Positions 1-9,817 of a DNA stretch of 64,000 nucleotides are shown piece after piece. Each line of letters starts with the position of its first letter. The first letter of the stretch is position 1. Position numbers and translations under genes: made by a program. The DNA comes from Carnobacterium_A sp047553015 (lineage in GTDB: Bacteria > Bacillota > Bacilli > Lactobacillales > Carnobacteriaceae). The notes below the pieces were generated by a model. That model did no database searches and was not told where the DNA came from. It saw only the letters and a program-made list of their open reading frames with translations. The DNA lies in contig NZ_CP180212.1 of assembly GCF_047553015.1 (NCBI RefSeq), forward strand, positions 1 through 64,000. Direction: 5' to 3'.

Positions 1-360
1 ATAACTATCTCTCATTAATTTTTTTCATCAGTATAAGACAGTTTTAATTTTATGATAACGAAATAAAAATAGTCCTATCAAATTAAGAACTTCTTATTTT
101 CAATCATTCACTTCAACATGATAGCATAAATAAAAAAAATAAGAAACCTTCTTTTCATATTTTTACTGAATTTCTTTCAATTATTTGTTAGAATCAATCT
201 ATTTAACCTATTTTTTTAGTGTTTTTCACTGAAAAAAATACTCCTTTTAACTACTGCATTCAATCTTTTTATCTACTAAATAATCGCTATCTTTACTTAA
301 AACAAACGACTATAACTAAAAACTTATAGTCAATTGTGTCGTATTTTCTATTAGCAAAAG

Positions 361-671
361 ATATCCACAATCCGTTTTTATTATCCACATGTCTTAGTAT
401 AACTTTTTTTTGTGCTTTTATTAAATTTAAGTTACAATATAGTTATCCACAAATGAACAACCTGTGTACATAGCTCTTTCTTAAATATAATATTTCTGTG
501 GATAACTACTGAAAACGCTATCGATATAGGCTTATAAAAGATTACTTATCCACTTTAAATCTTATAAGTGGTGGATAAATAATTGTTATACACAGTTATT
601 TTTCACCTGTGGATAACAATATCTACAGGTTCGGGATAATTATTTAACAGGATTAAACTATCTGTGGAAAA
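361..671. other. oriC: oriC left part: DnaA-box cluster upstream of dnaA
   Basis: This AT-rich gene-free stretch carries repeated 9-mers of the DnaA-box type. Perfect TTATCCACA occurs at 381-389 and 443-451. Its complement TGTGGATAA occurs at 497-505 and 608-616. One-mismatch forms lie at 546-554, 570-578, 586-594 and 663-671, and a weaker one starts at 361. DnaA-ATP assembles on such arrays to open the origin. Adjacency to dnaA and the second array after dnaA make this the chromosomal origin, arranged in two parts as in Bacillus. Bases 1-360 are very AT-rich and show no gene that I can support. The upstream rpmH gene expected in this phylum lies outside the window. Confidence 0.92.
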
Positions 672-710
672 CTTTTTATTAACGTGCTAAAATGAAACAG
701 ACATATTTAT

Positions 711-718
711 AAAGGAGG
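711..718 (+). promoter_or_regulatory. ribosome binding site deciding the TTG start of dnaA
   Basis: AAAGGAGG lies eight bases before a TTG codon at 727. No ATG is available in this position, so dnaA starts at TTG. The start aligns with the usual N-terminus of DnaA and gives 445 residues, close to the length in Bacillus (446). Confidence 0.85.
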
Positions 719-726
719 TTCTCTGT

Positions 727-2064
727 TTGGATGATTTACAATCTTTGTGGAATTTTTTAAAAGAAAAATTTAAAGAATCATTATCAAAGGTCAGCTACGA
801 TACATGGATTGAAAGTGCCAATCCAATTCGTATAACTGAAAATAATATTATTATTGAAGTTCCATCCTCTTTACATAAAGAGTATTGGGAAAATAATTTA
901 GCTACTCGTATTGTTGAAAATATATATGAATACTCTAGTCGCGAAATCTCACCGCTATTTGTTATAAAGAATGAACAAGAAAATTCTAATCATAACGGAA
1001 GACAACAAAGTCAATCTTTGATACAAAAAAATTCCTTTAGAAAAGATATTCAATTAAACGATAAGTATACTTTCGATACTTTCGTTATTGGTAAAGGCAA
1101 CCAAATGGCTCATGCTGCTGCATTAGTCGTTGCAGAGGAACCCGGAACCATCTATAATCCCTTATTTTTTTATGGTGGAGTTGGATTAGGAAAAACACAT
1201 TTAATGCATGCTATCGGCCATCAAATGTTGCTACTCAATCCAGATGCGAAAGTGAAATATGTAAGTAGTGAAACCTTTGCAAATGATTTTATTAACTCAA
1301 TCCAAAATAAAACACAGGAAAAATTTAGAAACGAATACCGCAGTGTTGACTTGTTATTGGTAGATGATATCCAGTTCTTTGCAGATAAGGAAGGAACACA
1401 AGAAGAATTCTTCCATACCTTTAATGCTTTATACGATGATCGCAAACAGATTGTATTGACTAGTGATCGCTTACCTAATGAAATTCCTAAATTACAAGAA
1501 CGATTAATATCACGCTTTGCTTGGGGCTTATCTGTCGATATTACTCCACCTGATCTTGAAACACGTATTGCTATTTTAAGAAAAAAAGCAAATGCAGAGC
1601 GGTTAGAAATCCCTGATGATACTTTAAGTTACATCGCAGGACAAATTGATTCTAATATTCGTGAACTAGAAGGAGCTTTGGTACGGGTTCAAGCATTCGC
1701 AGCTATCGAAAGTCGAGATATCACTACGAGTCTTGCAGCAGATGCTTTGAAAAGTATGCTTCCTTCAAATAAACCAACTATCTTATCTATTTTAGATATT
1801 CAAAATGTTGTCGCTAAATATTATCAAATTTCTCTAACTGATTTAAAAGGTAAAAAGCGTGTCAAAGCGATTGTTTTACCTAGACAAATTGCTATGTTTC
1901 TATCACGTGAACTAACTGCAAATTCTTTACCAAAAATCGGTGCTGAATTTGGTGGGAAAGATCATACCACTGTTATCCATGCCTACGAAAAAATCAATCG
2001 TGCCATTACAAAAGATTATCAATTAAGACAAGACATAGAAGAAATAAAAAATAAACTAAGTTAA
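727..2064 (+). CDS. dnaA: chromosomal replication initiator protein DnaA
   Basis: DnaA binds 9-bp boxes in oriC, melts the origin and loads the helicase. The 445-residue product has all four domains: an N-terminal helicase-interacting domain (about 1-85), a short polar linker rich in N, Q and S (about 86-110), an AAA+ ATPase core and a C-terminal DNA-binding domain. Walker A GGVGLGKT is at about residues 150-157, and Walker B LLLVDDIQF follows. The DHTTVIHA signature of the DNA-binding helix-turn-helix is near the C-terminus. Translation starts at TTG with a strong ribosome binding site. DnaA boxes lie on both sides of the gene, so autoregulation is expected. Identity is certain. Confidence 0.99.
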   Translation: MDDLQSLWNFLKEKFKESLSKVSYDTWIESANPIRITENNIIIEVPSSLHKEYWENNLATRIVENIYEYSSREISPLFVIKNEQENSNHNGRQQSQSLIQKNSFRKDIQLNDKYTFDTFVIGKGNQMAHAAALVVAEEPGTIYNPLFFYGGVGLGKTHLMHAIGHQMLLLNPDAKVKYVSSETFANDFINSIQNKTQEKFRNEYRSVDLLLVDDIQFFADKEGTQEEFFHTFNALYDDRKQIVLTSDRLPNEIPKLQERLISRFAWGLSVDITPPDLETRIAILRKKANAERLEIPDDTLSYIAGQIDSNIRELEGALVRVQAFAAIESRDITTSLAADALKSMLPSNKPTILSILDIQNVVAKYYQISLTDLKGKKRVKAIVLPRQIAMFLSRELTANSLPKIGAEFGGKDHTTVIHAYEKINRAITKDYQLRQDIEEIKNKLS

Positions 2065-2113
2065 CTTTCAAGGTAACTATCTTCTTATTTTTTCTCATTC
2101 GTCAAAAAATAGT

Positions 2114-2224
2114 TTATTCACATGTGCATAACTATGAAAGTTGTCCTTGTTTTTTCCACAAGTTGTCCACATGTGCAAAACCTTGCTGTATTTAGGCTAA
2201 ACCTACTTACCAACAGTATCCACA
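2114..2224. other. oriC: oriC right part: DnaA boxes between dnaA and dnaN
   Basis: The spacer between dnaA and dnaN holds further box-like 9-mers: TTATTCACA (2114-2122), TGTGCATAA (2123-2131), TTTTCCACA (2152-2160), TTGTCCACA (2163-2171), TGTGCAAAA (2172-2180) and GTATCCACA (2216-2224). Most differ from the consensus by one or two bases. In bipartite Firmicute origins the unwinding element lies in this spacer; the AT-rich run before dnaN (about 2225-2272) is a candidate here. The box positions are read directly, and their function is inferred from family knowledge. Confidence 0.75.
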
Positions 2225-2287
2225 GGCCCTACTACTATTACTAAAGATCTTATTAAATTAATTAACTATATTTTGGAGGTTTATTCA

Positions 2288-3430
2288 ATGAAATTTACAA
2301 TAAAAAGAAGCGCATTTTTGAAAAGTATGGCTGATGTTCAGAGAGCTATTTCTTCAAGAACGACTATTCCTATTTTGACTGGTATAAAAATCGTAGCAAA
2401 TGAAGAAGGAATTACGTTAACCGGTAGTGATTCCGATATCTCCATAGAAACATTTATTCCGGTATCAGATGAATCCAACACATTAATCATTGAAAAAACT
2501 GGTAGCATTGTATTGCAAGCTCGTTTCTTTAGTGAAATCGTAAAAAAATTACCTGAAGAAACAATGGAAATAGAAGTTCTTGATCATTTTCAAACATTAA
2601 TTACTTCAGCAACGGCTTCATTTACGATTAATGGCTTAGATGCAAATAATTACCCTCACTTACCAGTAATTGACACAAATGAATCTTTTCATTTACCAGT
2701 AGGTTTGTTTAAACAAGTAATAGGGCAAACTGTAATTGCTGTTTCTACCCATGAAAGCAGACCAATTTTAACAGGAATTAATATAGTTATAGAAAACGGA
2801 CAAATTTTAGCTGTTGCTACAGACAGCCATAGATTAAGTCAACGAATTATTCCTTTAGAAATGACTGAAGAACAAGCTGGGAAAAAATATAACGTTATCA
2901 TTCCGGGTAAAAGTTTAATTGAATTATCTCGTACATTAGATGACAATTCTGAAACAATTGAATTAATCATTACTGAAAACCAAGTTTTATTTAAAACAGA
3001 AAATATGTTTTTCTATTCTCGTTTACTAGAAGGTTATTATCCAGATACAAAACGTCTAATACCTGAAACATCCGTGACAGAAATCGAATTTAATGCAAAT
3101 ATTTTGTTAGGTGCAATTGAAAGAGCTTCGTTGCTTTCACATGAAGGAAAAAATAATGTTGTTAAAATTACCATTCATCCAGATTTAGTTGAAATTTCAG
3201 GAAATTCGCCAGATATAGGTAATGTCCAAGAAGAACTAGACTATATTTCAGTTAATGGAGATCCAATTGAATTGTCCTTTAATCCGGATTATATGAAAGA
3301 TGCCTTAAGGACTTTTGGACAAACAACAATTAAAATTAAATTTACTTCACCTGTTCGACCGTTCATTTTGGTACCAAGTGAAAATGATCAGACATTTATC
3401 CAATTGATTACACCTGTCCGTACATTTTAA
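2288..3430 (+). CDS. dnaN: DNA polymerase III beta subunit (sliding clamp)
   Basis: The ring-shaped clamp tethers DNA polymerase III to DNA. The product has 380 residues, the usual length, and begins MKFTIKRSAFLKSM. It continues through three clamp-fold repeats to a C-terminus with the family signature ending LITPVRTF. An upstream in-frame TTG at 2273 is actually part of the ribosome binding site TTGGAGG, so the ATG at 2288 is the start. The gene is followed by a strong terminator, so yaaA-recF-gyrBA form a separate unit. Confidence 0.98.
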   Translation: MKFTIKRSAFLKSMADVQRAISSRTTIPILTGIKIVANEEGITLTGSDSDISIETFIPVSDESNTLIIEKTGSIVLQARFFSEIVKKLPEETMEIEVLDHFQTLITSATASFTINGLDANNYPHLPVIDTNESFHLPVGLFKQVIGQTVIAVSTHESRPILTGINIVIENGQILAVATDSHRLSQRIIPLEMTEEQAGKKYNVIIPGKSLIELSRTLDDNSETIELIITENQVLFKTENMFFYSRLLEGYYPDTKRLIPETSVTEIEFNANILLGAIERASLLSHEGKNNVVKITIHPDLVEISGNSPDIGNVQEELDYISVNGDPIELSFNPDYMKDALRTFGQTTIKIKFTSPVRPFILVPSENDQTFIQLITPVRTF

Positions 3431-3437
3431 TAAATAC

Positions 3438-3477
3438 AAAACAGCTTTTCTGAATCATCAGAAGAGTTGTTTTTTTG
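3438..3477 (+). terminator. intrinsic terminator after dnaN
   Basis: A hairpin with a 14-bp stem (3440-3453 with 3458-3471) and a 4-base loop runs directly into a T-rich tract. It ends the dnaA-dnaN transcripts. Confidence 0.9.
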
Positions 3478-3591
3478 TTGAATCATTCAAAAACAGGTTT
3501 TTTTTCACTTTTAAGCAACTTTCGCATATTTAAGGTCTTTTTGTATCTAGTCATCAAAACGTAAAGAACCTTATCTAAATTCTAATAGCGA

Positions 3592-3620
3592 TTGTATTCT
3601 TCATAAATAAAAGGTATAAT
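3592..3620 (+). promoter_or_regulatory. probable promoter of the yaaA-recF-gyrB-gyrA unit
   Basis: TTGTAT (3592-3597) and TATAAT (3615-3620) are 17 bases apart, a typical vegetative sigma-70-type spacing. The start point would fall near 3627, leaving a leader of about 65 bases. That leader contains a GCGTGG/CCACGC hairpin (3645-3666) followed by a short T-rich stretch just before yaaA. Confidence 0.65.
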
Positions 3621-3692
3621 AAAGCTAATAAATGAGTGCGACTTGCGTGGTTTTTATACTCCACGCTTATTTTAATGAAAGCAGGTGATTTA

Positions 3693-3950
3693 ATGAAAAA
3701 GACTATTTCAATTAGTAACGAATTTATTACTTTAGGTCAGTTTTTAAAACATGCTAATATTATTGGCAGTGGTGGAATGGCAAAAGGTTATTTAGCTGAA
3801 AACACTATCATGGTTGATAATGAGCTAGAAAACCGAAGGGGCAAAAAACTTTATCCAGGAACAGTTGTAGAAATTTCAGGAGAAGGAACATTTTTTGTTC
3901 AATCTGTTCATTCAGCTAAAAAAACAACTAAGACTAAGGATGAGCACTAA
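3693..3950 (+). CDS. yaaA: S4-domain protein YaaA
   Basis: A small RNA-binding-type protein of the S4 fold (85 residues) always found between dnaN and recF in this group. The stretch from about residue 11 to 60 (ITLGQFLKHANIIGSGGMAK and the following NRRGKKLYPG) is the S4-like core. The ORF is open further upstream, but only the ATG at 3693 has a reasonable ribosome binding site (AGGTG, five bases before) and it matches the family N-terminus. Its stop overlaps the recF start by one base, so the two are translationally linked. The exact role is unknown. Confidence 0.88.
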   Translation: MKKTISISNEFITLGQFLKHANIIGSGGMAKGYLAENTIMVDNELENRRGKKLYPGTVVEISGEGTFFVQSVHSAKKTTKTKDEH

Positions 3951-5071
3951 TGTTCTTGAAAGATATCCAACTGTTAAATTATCGCAATTATGAAAGTGCC
4001 GAGGTAACTTTTTCCCAAGGAATTAATGTTTTTTTAGGAGAAAACGCACAAGGTAAAACGAGTTTAATGGAAGCTATCTATGTGTTAGCTATGGCAAGAA
4101 GCCATCGAACAGCAAATGATAAAGAATTGATTCGCTGGGAACAAGATAACGCACGAGTAAGTGGAAGAATTCAAAAAAAAAGCTCTAATTTCCCTCTAGC
4201 TATCTCAATTTCTACTAAAGGCAAAAAGGCTAAATTTAATCATTTAGAGCAAAAAAAATTAAGTGCCTATATTGGTAATTTAAATGTTATTCTTTTTGCT
4301 CCTGAGGATTTATCGTTAGTCAAAGGCTCACCATCCGTAAGAAGAAAATTCATAGATATGGAAATGGGGCAGATGAGCCCTATTTATTTACACCATTTAG
4401 TGCAATACCAACGGATATTGAAGCAACGAAACCAATATTTAAAACAACTAGCTTTTCAAAAAAAACAAGATCTTACTTTTTTAGAAGTCTTAACCGAACA
4501 ATTAGCTGAGCATGGTGCAGCTATTTTAGCTGAACGCTATTTATTTGTAACTAAATTAGGAAATTGGGCTGCACCAATTCATTATGAAATTTCTAAACAA
4601 AAAGAATGCTTAGAAATTGAGTACCAGTCCACGGTTGCTTTATCTAATACGCAAGATAAAAAACAAATCTATCTAGATTTGCTTCAAACATATAAAGAGG
4701 GGCAAAAACGAGAATTAGATCAAGGGATCACTCTTTTTGGCCCTCATAGAGATGATTTAAAATTTAAAGTTAACCAAAGACACGTACAAACCTATGGCTC
4801 CCAAGGTCAACAAAGAACAGCAGCTCTAAGTATTAAACTAGCAGAAATTGATTTGATGAAAGAAATGACGGGTGAATATCCACTTTTATTGCTGGATGAT
4901 GTCCTGTCTGAATTAGATGATGAACGCCAAACGCATTTACTAAAGGCGATTCAAAATAAAGTTCAAACTTTTTTAACAACGACTAGTTTAGATGGAGTTA
5001 AAAAAGAAATGTTGGAAGCTCCCAAGGTCTTCCGAATTGAGAATGGTCATGTAGAAACGGAGAGTGAATGA
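3950..5071 (+). CDS. recF: DNA replication and repair protein RecF
   Basis: An SMC-like ATPase that helps load RecA at single-stranded gaps. The 373-residue product starts MFLKDIQLLNYRNYE. Walker A GENAQGKT is at about residues 30-37, an ABC-type signature near YGSQGQQRTAAL, and Walker B LLLLDDVLSELD near the C-terminus. The start overlaps the yaaA stop by one base and the end overlaps the gyrB ATG by four bases (ATGA), showing tight operon packing. Length and all motifs are normal. Confidence 0.98.
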   Translation: MFLKDIQLLNYRNYESAEVTFSQGINVFLGENAQGKTSLMEAIYVLAMARSHRTANDKELIRWEQDNARVSGRIQKKSSNFPLAISISTKGKKAKFNHLEQKKLSAYIGNLNVILFAPEDLSLVKGSPSVRRKFIDMEMGQMSPIYLHHLVQYQRILKQRNQYLKQLAFQKKQDLTFLEVLTEQLAEHGAAILAERYLFVTKLGNWAAPIHYEISKQKECLEIEYQSTVALSNTQDKKQIYLDLLQTYKEGQKRELDQGITLFGPHRDDLKFKVNQRHVQTYGSQGQQRTAALSIKLAEIDLMKEMTGEYPLLLLDDVLSELDDERQTHLLKAIQNKVQTFLTTTSLDGVKKEMLEAPKVFRIENGHVETESE

Positions 5072-7011
5072 ATTTGTCTGAAGAAATTAGAAGTAAAAAT
5101 GATATAGCCCAAGATTATGATGCAAGTCAAATTCAAGTATTAGAAGGATTAGAAGCTGTACGTAAACGACCCGGTATGTACATTGGGTCAACAAGTGGAG
5201 AAGGCTTGCACCATTTAGTGTGGGAAATTGTAGACAACTCAATAGATGAAGCGCTAGCTGGATTTGCAGATGAAATTAACGTGATTGTTGAAGTTAATAA
5301 TGGGATTACTGTAATTGATAATGGGCGTGGAATTCCTGTCGATATTCAAAAGAAAACAGGTCGTCCAGCTCTTGAAACAGTCTTTACCATCCTTCATGCT
5401 GGTGGGAAATTTGGTGGCGGAGGCTATAAGGTCTCTGGTGGTTTACATGGGGTAGGTGGTTCCGTTGTGAATGCCTTATCGTCAAGTCTGGAAGTGCGAG
5501 TACACAAAAATGGAAAAATTTATTTCCAGGGTTACTCTAGGGGCGCTGTTTTAAATGATGTTGAGATTATTGGTGATACAGATCGTCATGGTACAACGGT
5601 CAATTTTTTACCTGATACGGAAATTTTTAAAGAAACCATTATTTTTGATTATGACAGGCTAGCTGTTCGTGTTCGTGAATTAGCATTTTTAAATCGAGGA
5701 TTAAAAATAACGATTGAGGATAAGAGAGAAGAAAAACCTCAACTGCAAGAATATTACTACGAAGGTGGTATAAAGAGTTACGTTGGATTCTTAAATAAAA
5801 ATAAAAATATTTTATTCGAAGAGCCAATCTTTCTAGAAGGCGAGCAACAAGGCATCGCGGTTGAAGTAGCGATGCAGTACACAGATGGCTATCATTCTAA
5901 TTTATTAACATTTGCGAATAATATTCATACTTATGAAGGTGGAACACATGAGTCTGGTTTCAAAACAGCTTTAACACGTGTTATCAATGACTACGCAAAA
6001 CGCAATAAACTAATAAAGGAAAACGAAGATAACCTGACGGGTGAAGATGTACGTGAAGGACTAACGGCTGTTGTTTCGATCAAACACCCAGATCCTCAAT
6101 TTGAAGGACAGACAAAAACAAAATTGGGTAACTCTGAAGCAAGAACGATTACCGATCGTCTTTTTTCTGCACATTTTGATAAGTTTTTAATGGAAAATCC
6201 TCAAACAGCACGAAAAATAGTTGAAAAAGGACTTCTAGCTTCACGAGCTCGTTTAGCAGCAAAACGCGCTCGTGAAGTGACACGTAAAAAAAGTGGCTTA
6301 GAAATTAGTAATTTACCAGGTAAATTAGCAGATTGTTCTAGTAAAAACCCAGAGATTAGTGAAATATTCATTGTTGAGGGAGATTCTGCTGGAGGTTCAG
6401 CTAAACAAGGACGTTCTCGTTTATTCCAAGCAATTCTGCCTATCCGTGGTAAAATTCTAAACGTTGAAAAAGCGACATTAGATCGGATTTTAGGTAACGA
6501 GGAAATACGCGCACTCTTTACAGCTATGGGAACCGGCTTTGGTGGGGATTTCGATTTATCGAAAGCTCGCTACCATAAATTAGTTATTATGACGGATGCC
6601 GATGTTGATGGGGCACATATTCGGACATTACTCTTAACACTTTTCTATCGTTATATGCGACCAGTTGTTGAGGCAGGATTTGTTTATATTGCACAACCGC
6701 CTTTATATCAAGTAAAACAAGGTAAAAAAATGGTCTATCTTGATTCTGAAGAAGAATTAGATAAATTATTGAAAGAATGGCCTCTTGCACCTAAACCTTC
6801 TATTCAACGTTACAAAGGTTTAGGTGAAATGGATGCTGAACAATTATGGGATACAACAATGAATCCAGAAAATAGACGTTTGCTTCAGATTACTGTTGAA
6901 GACGCAATTGAAGCAGATCAAGTAATGGACATGCTTATGGGTGACAGAGTGGAACCACGTCGTAAATTCATTGAAGACAACGCTCGCTACGTTCAGAACT
7001 TAGATATTTAA
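5068..7011 (+). CDS. gyrB: DNA gyrase subunit B
   Basis: ATPase subunit of gyrase, which introduces negative supercoils with GyrA. It has the GHKL ATP-binding region (EIVDNSIDEALAG, DNGRGIP, GGLHGVGGSVVNALS), a transducer domain, then TOPRIM motifs EGDSAGGSAKQGR and DADVDGAHIRTLLL. The start is uncertain by two codons. ATG at 5068 overlaps recF and is only three bases after GGAGAG (5059-5064). The TTG at 5074 is nine bases after it and would be better spaced. Either choice leaves the protein intact (647 or 645 residues). Confidence 0.98.
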   Translation: MNLSEEIRSKNDIAQDYDASQIQVLEGLEAVRKRPGMYIGSTSGEGLHHLVWEIVDNSIDEALAGFADEINVIVEVNNGITVIDNGRGIPVDIQKKTGRPALETVFTILHAGGKFGGGGYKVSGGLHGVGGSVVNALSSSLEVRVHKNGKIYFQGYSRGAVLNDVEIIGDTDRHGTTVNFLPDTEIFKETIIFDYDRLAVRVRELAFLNRGLKITIEDKREEKPQLQEYYYEGGIKSYVGFLNKNKNILFEEPIFLEGEQQGIAVEVAMQYTDGYHSNLLTFANNIHTYEGGTHESGFKTALTRVINDYAKRNKLIKENEDNLTGEDVREGLTAVVSIKHPDPQFEGQTKTKLGNSEARTITDRLFSAHFDKFLMENPQTARKIVEKGLLASRARLAAKRAREVTRKKSGLEISNLPGKLADCSSKNPEISEIFIVEGDSAGGSAKQGRSRLFQAILPIRGKILNVEKATLDRILGNEEIRALFTAMGTGFGGDFDLSKARYHKLVIMTDADVDGAHIRTLLLTLFYRYMRPVVEAGFVYIAQPPLYQVKQGKKMVYLDSEEELDKLLKEWPLAPKPSIQRYKGLGEMDAEQLWDTTMNPENRRLLQITVEDAIEADQVMDMLMGDRVEPRRKFIEDNARYVQNLDI

Positions 7012-7031
7012 TCAAGGGAGGATAATGAAGA

Positions 7032-9593
7032 ATGGCCGAAGAATTTGAAGAAAATATTGAACATAAAAATTTAAGCCAGGAAATGCGAACATCATTCCTT
7101 GATTACGCAATGAGTGTTATTGTAGCACGGGCATTACCTGATGTACGTGATGGATTAAAACCAGTTCATCGTAGAATATTGTATGGAATGAGTGAATTAG
7201 GCGTTACGCCTGATAAAGCCCATAAAAAATCAGCTCGTATTGTTGGAGATGTTATGGGTAAATATCATCCTCACGGCGATAGTGCGATTTATGAATCAAT
7301 GGTTCGTATGGCACAAGATTTTAGTTACCGCTATCCATTAGTGGATGGACATGGAAACTTTGGTTCAGTTGATGGAGATGGCGCTGCAGCAATGCGGTAT
7401 ACCGAGGCTCGAATGACTCGGATGGCTTTAGAAATGTTGCGTGACTTAAACAAAGATACAGTTGATTATCGTGATAACTATGATGGCTCAGAGCGAGAAC
7501 CAGAAGTTTTACCTGCTCGTTTTCCTAATCTTTTAGTCAATGGAGGAACAGGAATTGCTGTAGGAATGGCAACAAATATTCCACCACATAACTTGACCGA
7601 GGTTATTTCTGCGCTCCATATCTTGATGAAAGACCCTGAGGCAACAACTGCTGACTTAATGGAAGCTTTGCCTGGTCCAGATTTTCCAACTGGTGGGTTA
7701 GTAATGGGTAAATCAGGTATTAGAAGAGCCTATGAAACAGGTCGAGGCTCTATTACGATTCGTGCGAAAGTAGAAATTGAAATCACAAAAACGGGTAGAG
7801 AAAGAATCATTGTGCACGAATTGCCTTATATGGTGAATAAAGCCCGCTTAGTTGAACGTATTGCTGATTTGGCTAGAGATAAGCGAATTGAAGGAATAAC
7901 TGATCTAGCGGACGAATCAGACCGTGATGGCATGCGTGTAGTTATTGATGTCCGTCGTGATATGAGTGCGAGTGTAGTCTTAAATAATTTATACAAATTA
8001 TCTTCTTTACAAACATCTTTTGGCTTTAATATGTTAGCTATTGTCAATGGTGTTCCAAAAGTATTAAGCTTAAAAGAAATTTTAGAGGAATACTTAAAGC
8101 ACCAAGAAAATATTATCCGTAGAAGAACAGCATATGATAAGCGAAAAGCAGAAGCACGTGCACACATTCTTGAAGGTCTGCGTATTGCTTTAGATCATAT
8201 AGATGAAATCATCCGCATTATTCGTGGATCGAAAACAGGTGAAGTAGCTAAAAATGCGTTGATTGAGATATATGGTTTATCTGATAAACAAACTCAAGCG
8301 ATATTAGATATGCGAATGGTTCGTTTAACAGGTTTAGAGCGTGAAAAAATAGAGTCTGAATACAATGATTTGATTGCACTAATTGCTGATTTGAAGGATA
8401 TTTTAGATAATCCAGAACGCGTCCATACGATTATTGAGACAGAATTACTAGAACTACAAGATCGTTTTGGTGATGCTCGTCGAACAGAATTATTAGTTGG
8501 TGAAGTACTCAGCCTTGAAGATGAAGATTTAATCGAAGAAGAAGAAGTAGTTATCACATTGACTCATAACGGATACGTAAAGCGTATTGCAAGCTCAGAG
8601 TTCAAAACGCAAAGACGTGGTGGCCGTGGTGTACAGGGAATGGGCGTTCATAACGATGACTTCATTGAAACGTTGGTTTCTTGTTCAACCCACGATACGT
8701 TGCTATTCTTCACGAATAGTGGAAAAGTGTATCGTTCTAAAGGCTATGAAATTCCAGAATATGGTCGCACGGCTAAAGGTATTCCTGTTATTAATCTATT
8801 AGGAATAGACTCAGATGAAAAAATTCAGACGGTTATTAATCTGAAAAATAAAGAAGACGATGATCGTTACCTCTTCTTTACAACACGTCAAGGAACCGTT
8901 AAGCGCACAAGTATTTCAGCCTTCTTAAATATACGAAGCAACGGAATCAGAGCAATTGTGTTACGTGAAAATGATGAACTAATGAAAGTTTCTATCACAG
9001 ATGGAAAACAAAATATTATCATTGGAACACATCAAGGCTACGCAGTAAGTTTTGAAGAAAATGCTGTGCGTAATATGGGAAGAAGTGCTAGTGGTGTTCG
9101 TGGTATTCGTTTACGTGAAGAGGATTATGTTGTGGGTATGGATTTATTAACACCTGAATCTGAAGTGCTAATTATTACCGAAAAAGGATATGGCAAACGC
9201 ACAAGTGCAAGTGAGTATGCTATTAAAGGCCGTGGTGGTAAGGGAGTCAAGACGGCTAACATTACCGAAAAAAATGGGAACTTAGCTGGTTTAACGACTG
9301 TAAAAGGTGAAGAAGATATCATGCTCATTACTAATGCTGGTGTCATCATCCGCTTTAGTGCATCTAGTATCTCGCAAACTGGACGCGTAACACTGGGTGT
9401 ACGCTTAATACGTGTAGGGGATAATGGTGCTGTATCTACTATGGCAAAAGTAGAAGCTGAAGAAGTAGACGTGCAAGAAGAAAAAACTGATTTAGAAGTC
9501 ATTTCAACAGATGAACTTATTCTTACAACCGAATCAAAACCGGATGTAGAAGAATCTTTATCAAGTGAAGAAGAGACTGATCAAAAAGAATAA
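7032..9593 (+). CDS. gyrA: DNA gyrase subunit A
   Basis: The breakage-reunion subunit of gyrase, 853 residues. The catalytic tyrosine is Y123 in MRYTEARMTR. The quinolone-determining region reads HGDSAIYE with Ser84 and Glu88, the unmutated state in Firmicutes, so no target-site quinolone resistance is visible. Six C-terminal beta-propeller repeats follow (for example QRRGGRGVQGM, the GyrA box). The last 50 or so residues form an acidic tail rich in E, D and S, longer than in many relatives. AAGGGAGG (7014-7021) precedes the ATG by ten bases. The gene is followed by a terminator. Confidence 0.99.
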   Translation: MAEEFEENIEHKNLSQEMRTSFLDYAMSVIVARALPDVRDGLKPVHRRILYGMSELGVTPDKAHKKSARIVGDVMGKYHPHGDSAIYESMVRMAQDFSYRYPLVDGHGNFGSVDGDGAAAMRYTEARMTRMALEMLRDLNKDTVDYRDNYDGSEREPEVLPARFPNLLVNGGTGIAVGMATNIPPHNLTEVISALHILMKDPEATTADLMEALPGPDFPTGGLVMGKSGIRRAYETGRGSITIRAKVEIEITKTGRERIIVHELPYMVNKARLVERIADLARDKRIEGITDLADESDRDGMRVVIDVRRDMSASVVLNNLYKLSSLQTSFGFNMLAIVNGVPKVLSLKEILEEYLKHQENIIRRRTAYDKRKAEARAHILEGLRIALDHIDEIIRIIRGSKTGEVAKNALIEIYGLSDKQTQAILDMRMVRLTGLEREKIESEYNDLIALIADLKDILDNPERVHTIIETELLELQDRFGDARRTELLVGEVLSLEDEDLIEEEEVVITLTHNGYVKRIASSEFKTQRRGGRGVQGMGVHNDDFIETLVSCSTHDTLLFFTNSGKVYRSKGYEIPEYGRTAKGIPVINLLGIDSDEKIQTVINLKNKEDDDRYLFFTTRQGTVKRTSISAFLNIRSNGIRAIVLRENDELMKVSITDGKQNIIIGTHQGYAVSFEENAVRNMGRSASGVRGIRLREEDYVVGMDLLTPESEVLIITEKGYGKRTSASEYAIKGRGGKGVKTANITEKNGNLAGLTTVKGEEDIMLITNAGVIIRFSASSISQTGRVTLGVRLIRVGDNGAVSTMAKVEAEEVDVQEEKTDLEVISTDELILTTESKPDVEESLSSEEETDQKE

Positions 9594-9600
9594 GTAAGTT

Positions 9601-9649
9601 AAATAGACTTTAAGTGAGGTTCGTTAGCTCGTTTAAAGTCTATTTTTAA
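9601..9649 (+). terminator. intrinsic terminator after gyrA
   Basis: A 13-bp perfect stem (9601-9613 with 9633-9645) enclosing a 19-base loop ends in T-rich sequence. It closes the yaaA-recF-gyrBA unit. Confidence 0.85.
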
Positions 9650-9817
9650 TTTCCATAAGTAATTTAATCGAGTTTATCAAATAAATAGCATGATTTTTCA
9701 AAAATAAAGGGATAAATCAGTTGGTTTTTGAAATTGAGAATAAGTTTCAACAAAAAGTATTGCTGTTTGTTAGAGAATATGATATATTTATTAAACGTGA
9801 GTAATCTATATATAGAT

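Noticed and set aside
5639..5827. Minus-strand ORFs inside gyrB, gyrA, dhaK and other genes
   Set aside because: They are shadows in other frames of strongly conserved genes, without ribosome binding sites.
5950..6000. AACACGTGTT palindrome in gyrB as a possible parS site
   Set aside because: Only the CACGTG core matches; the flanks differ from parS at many positions and it is coding sequence.
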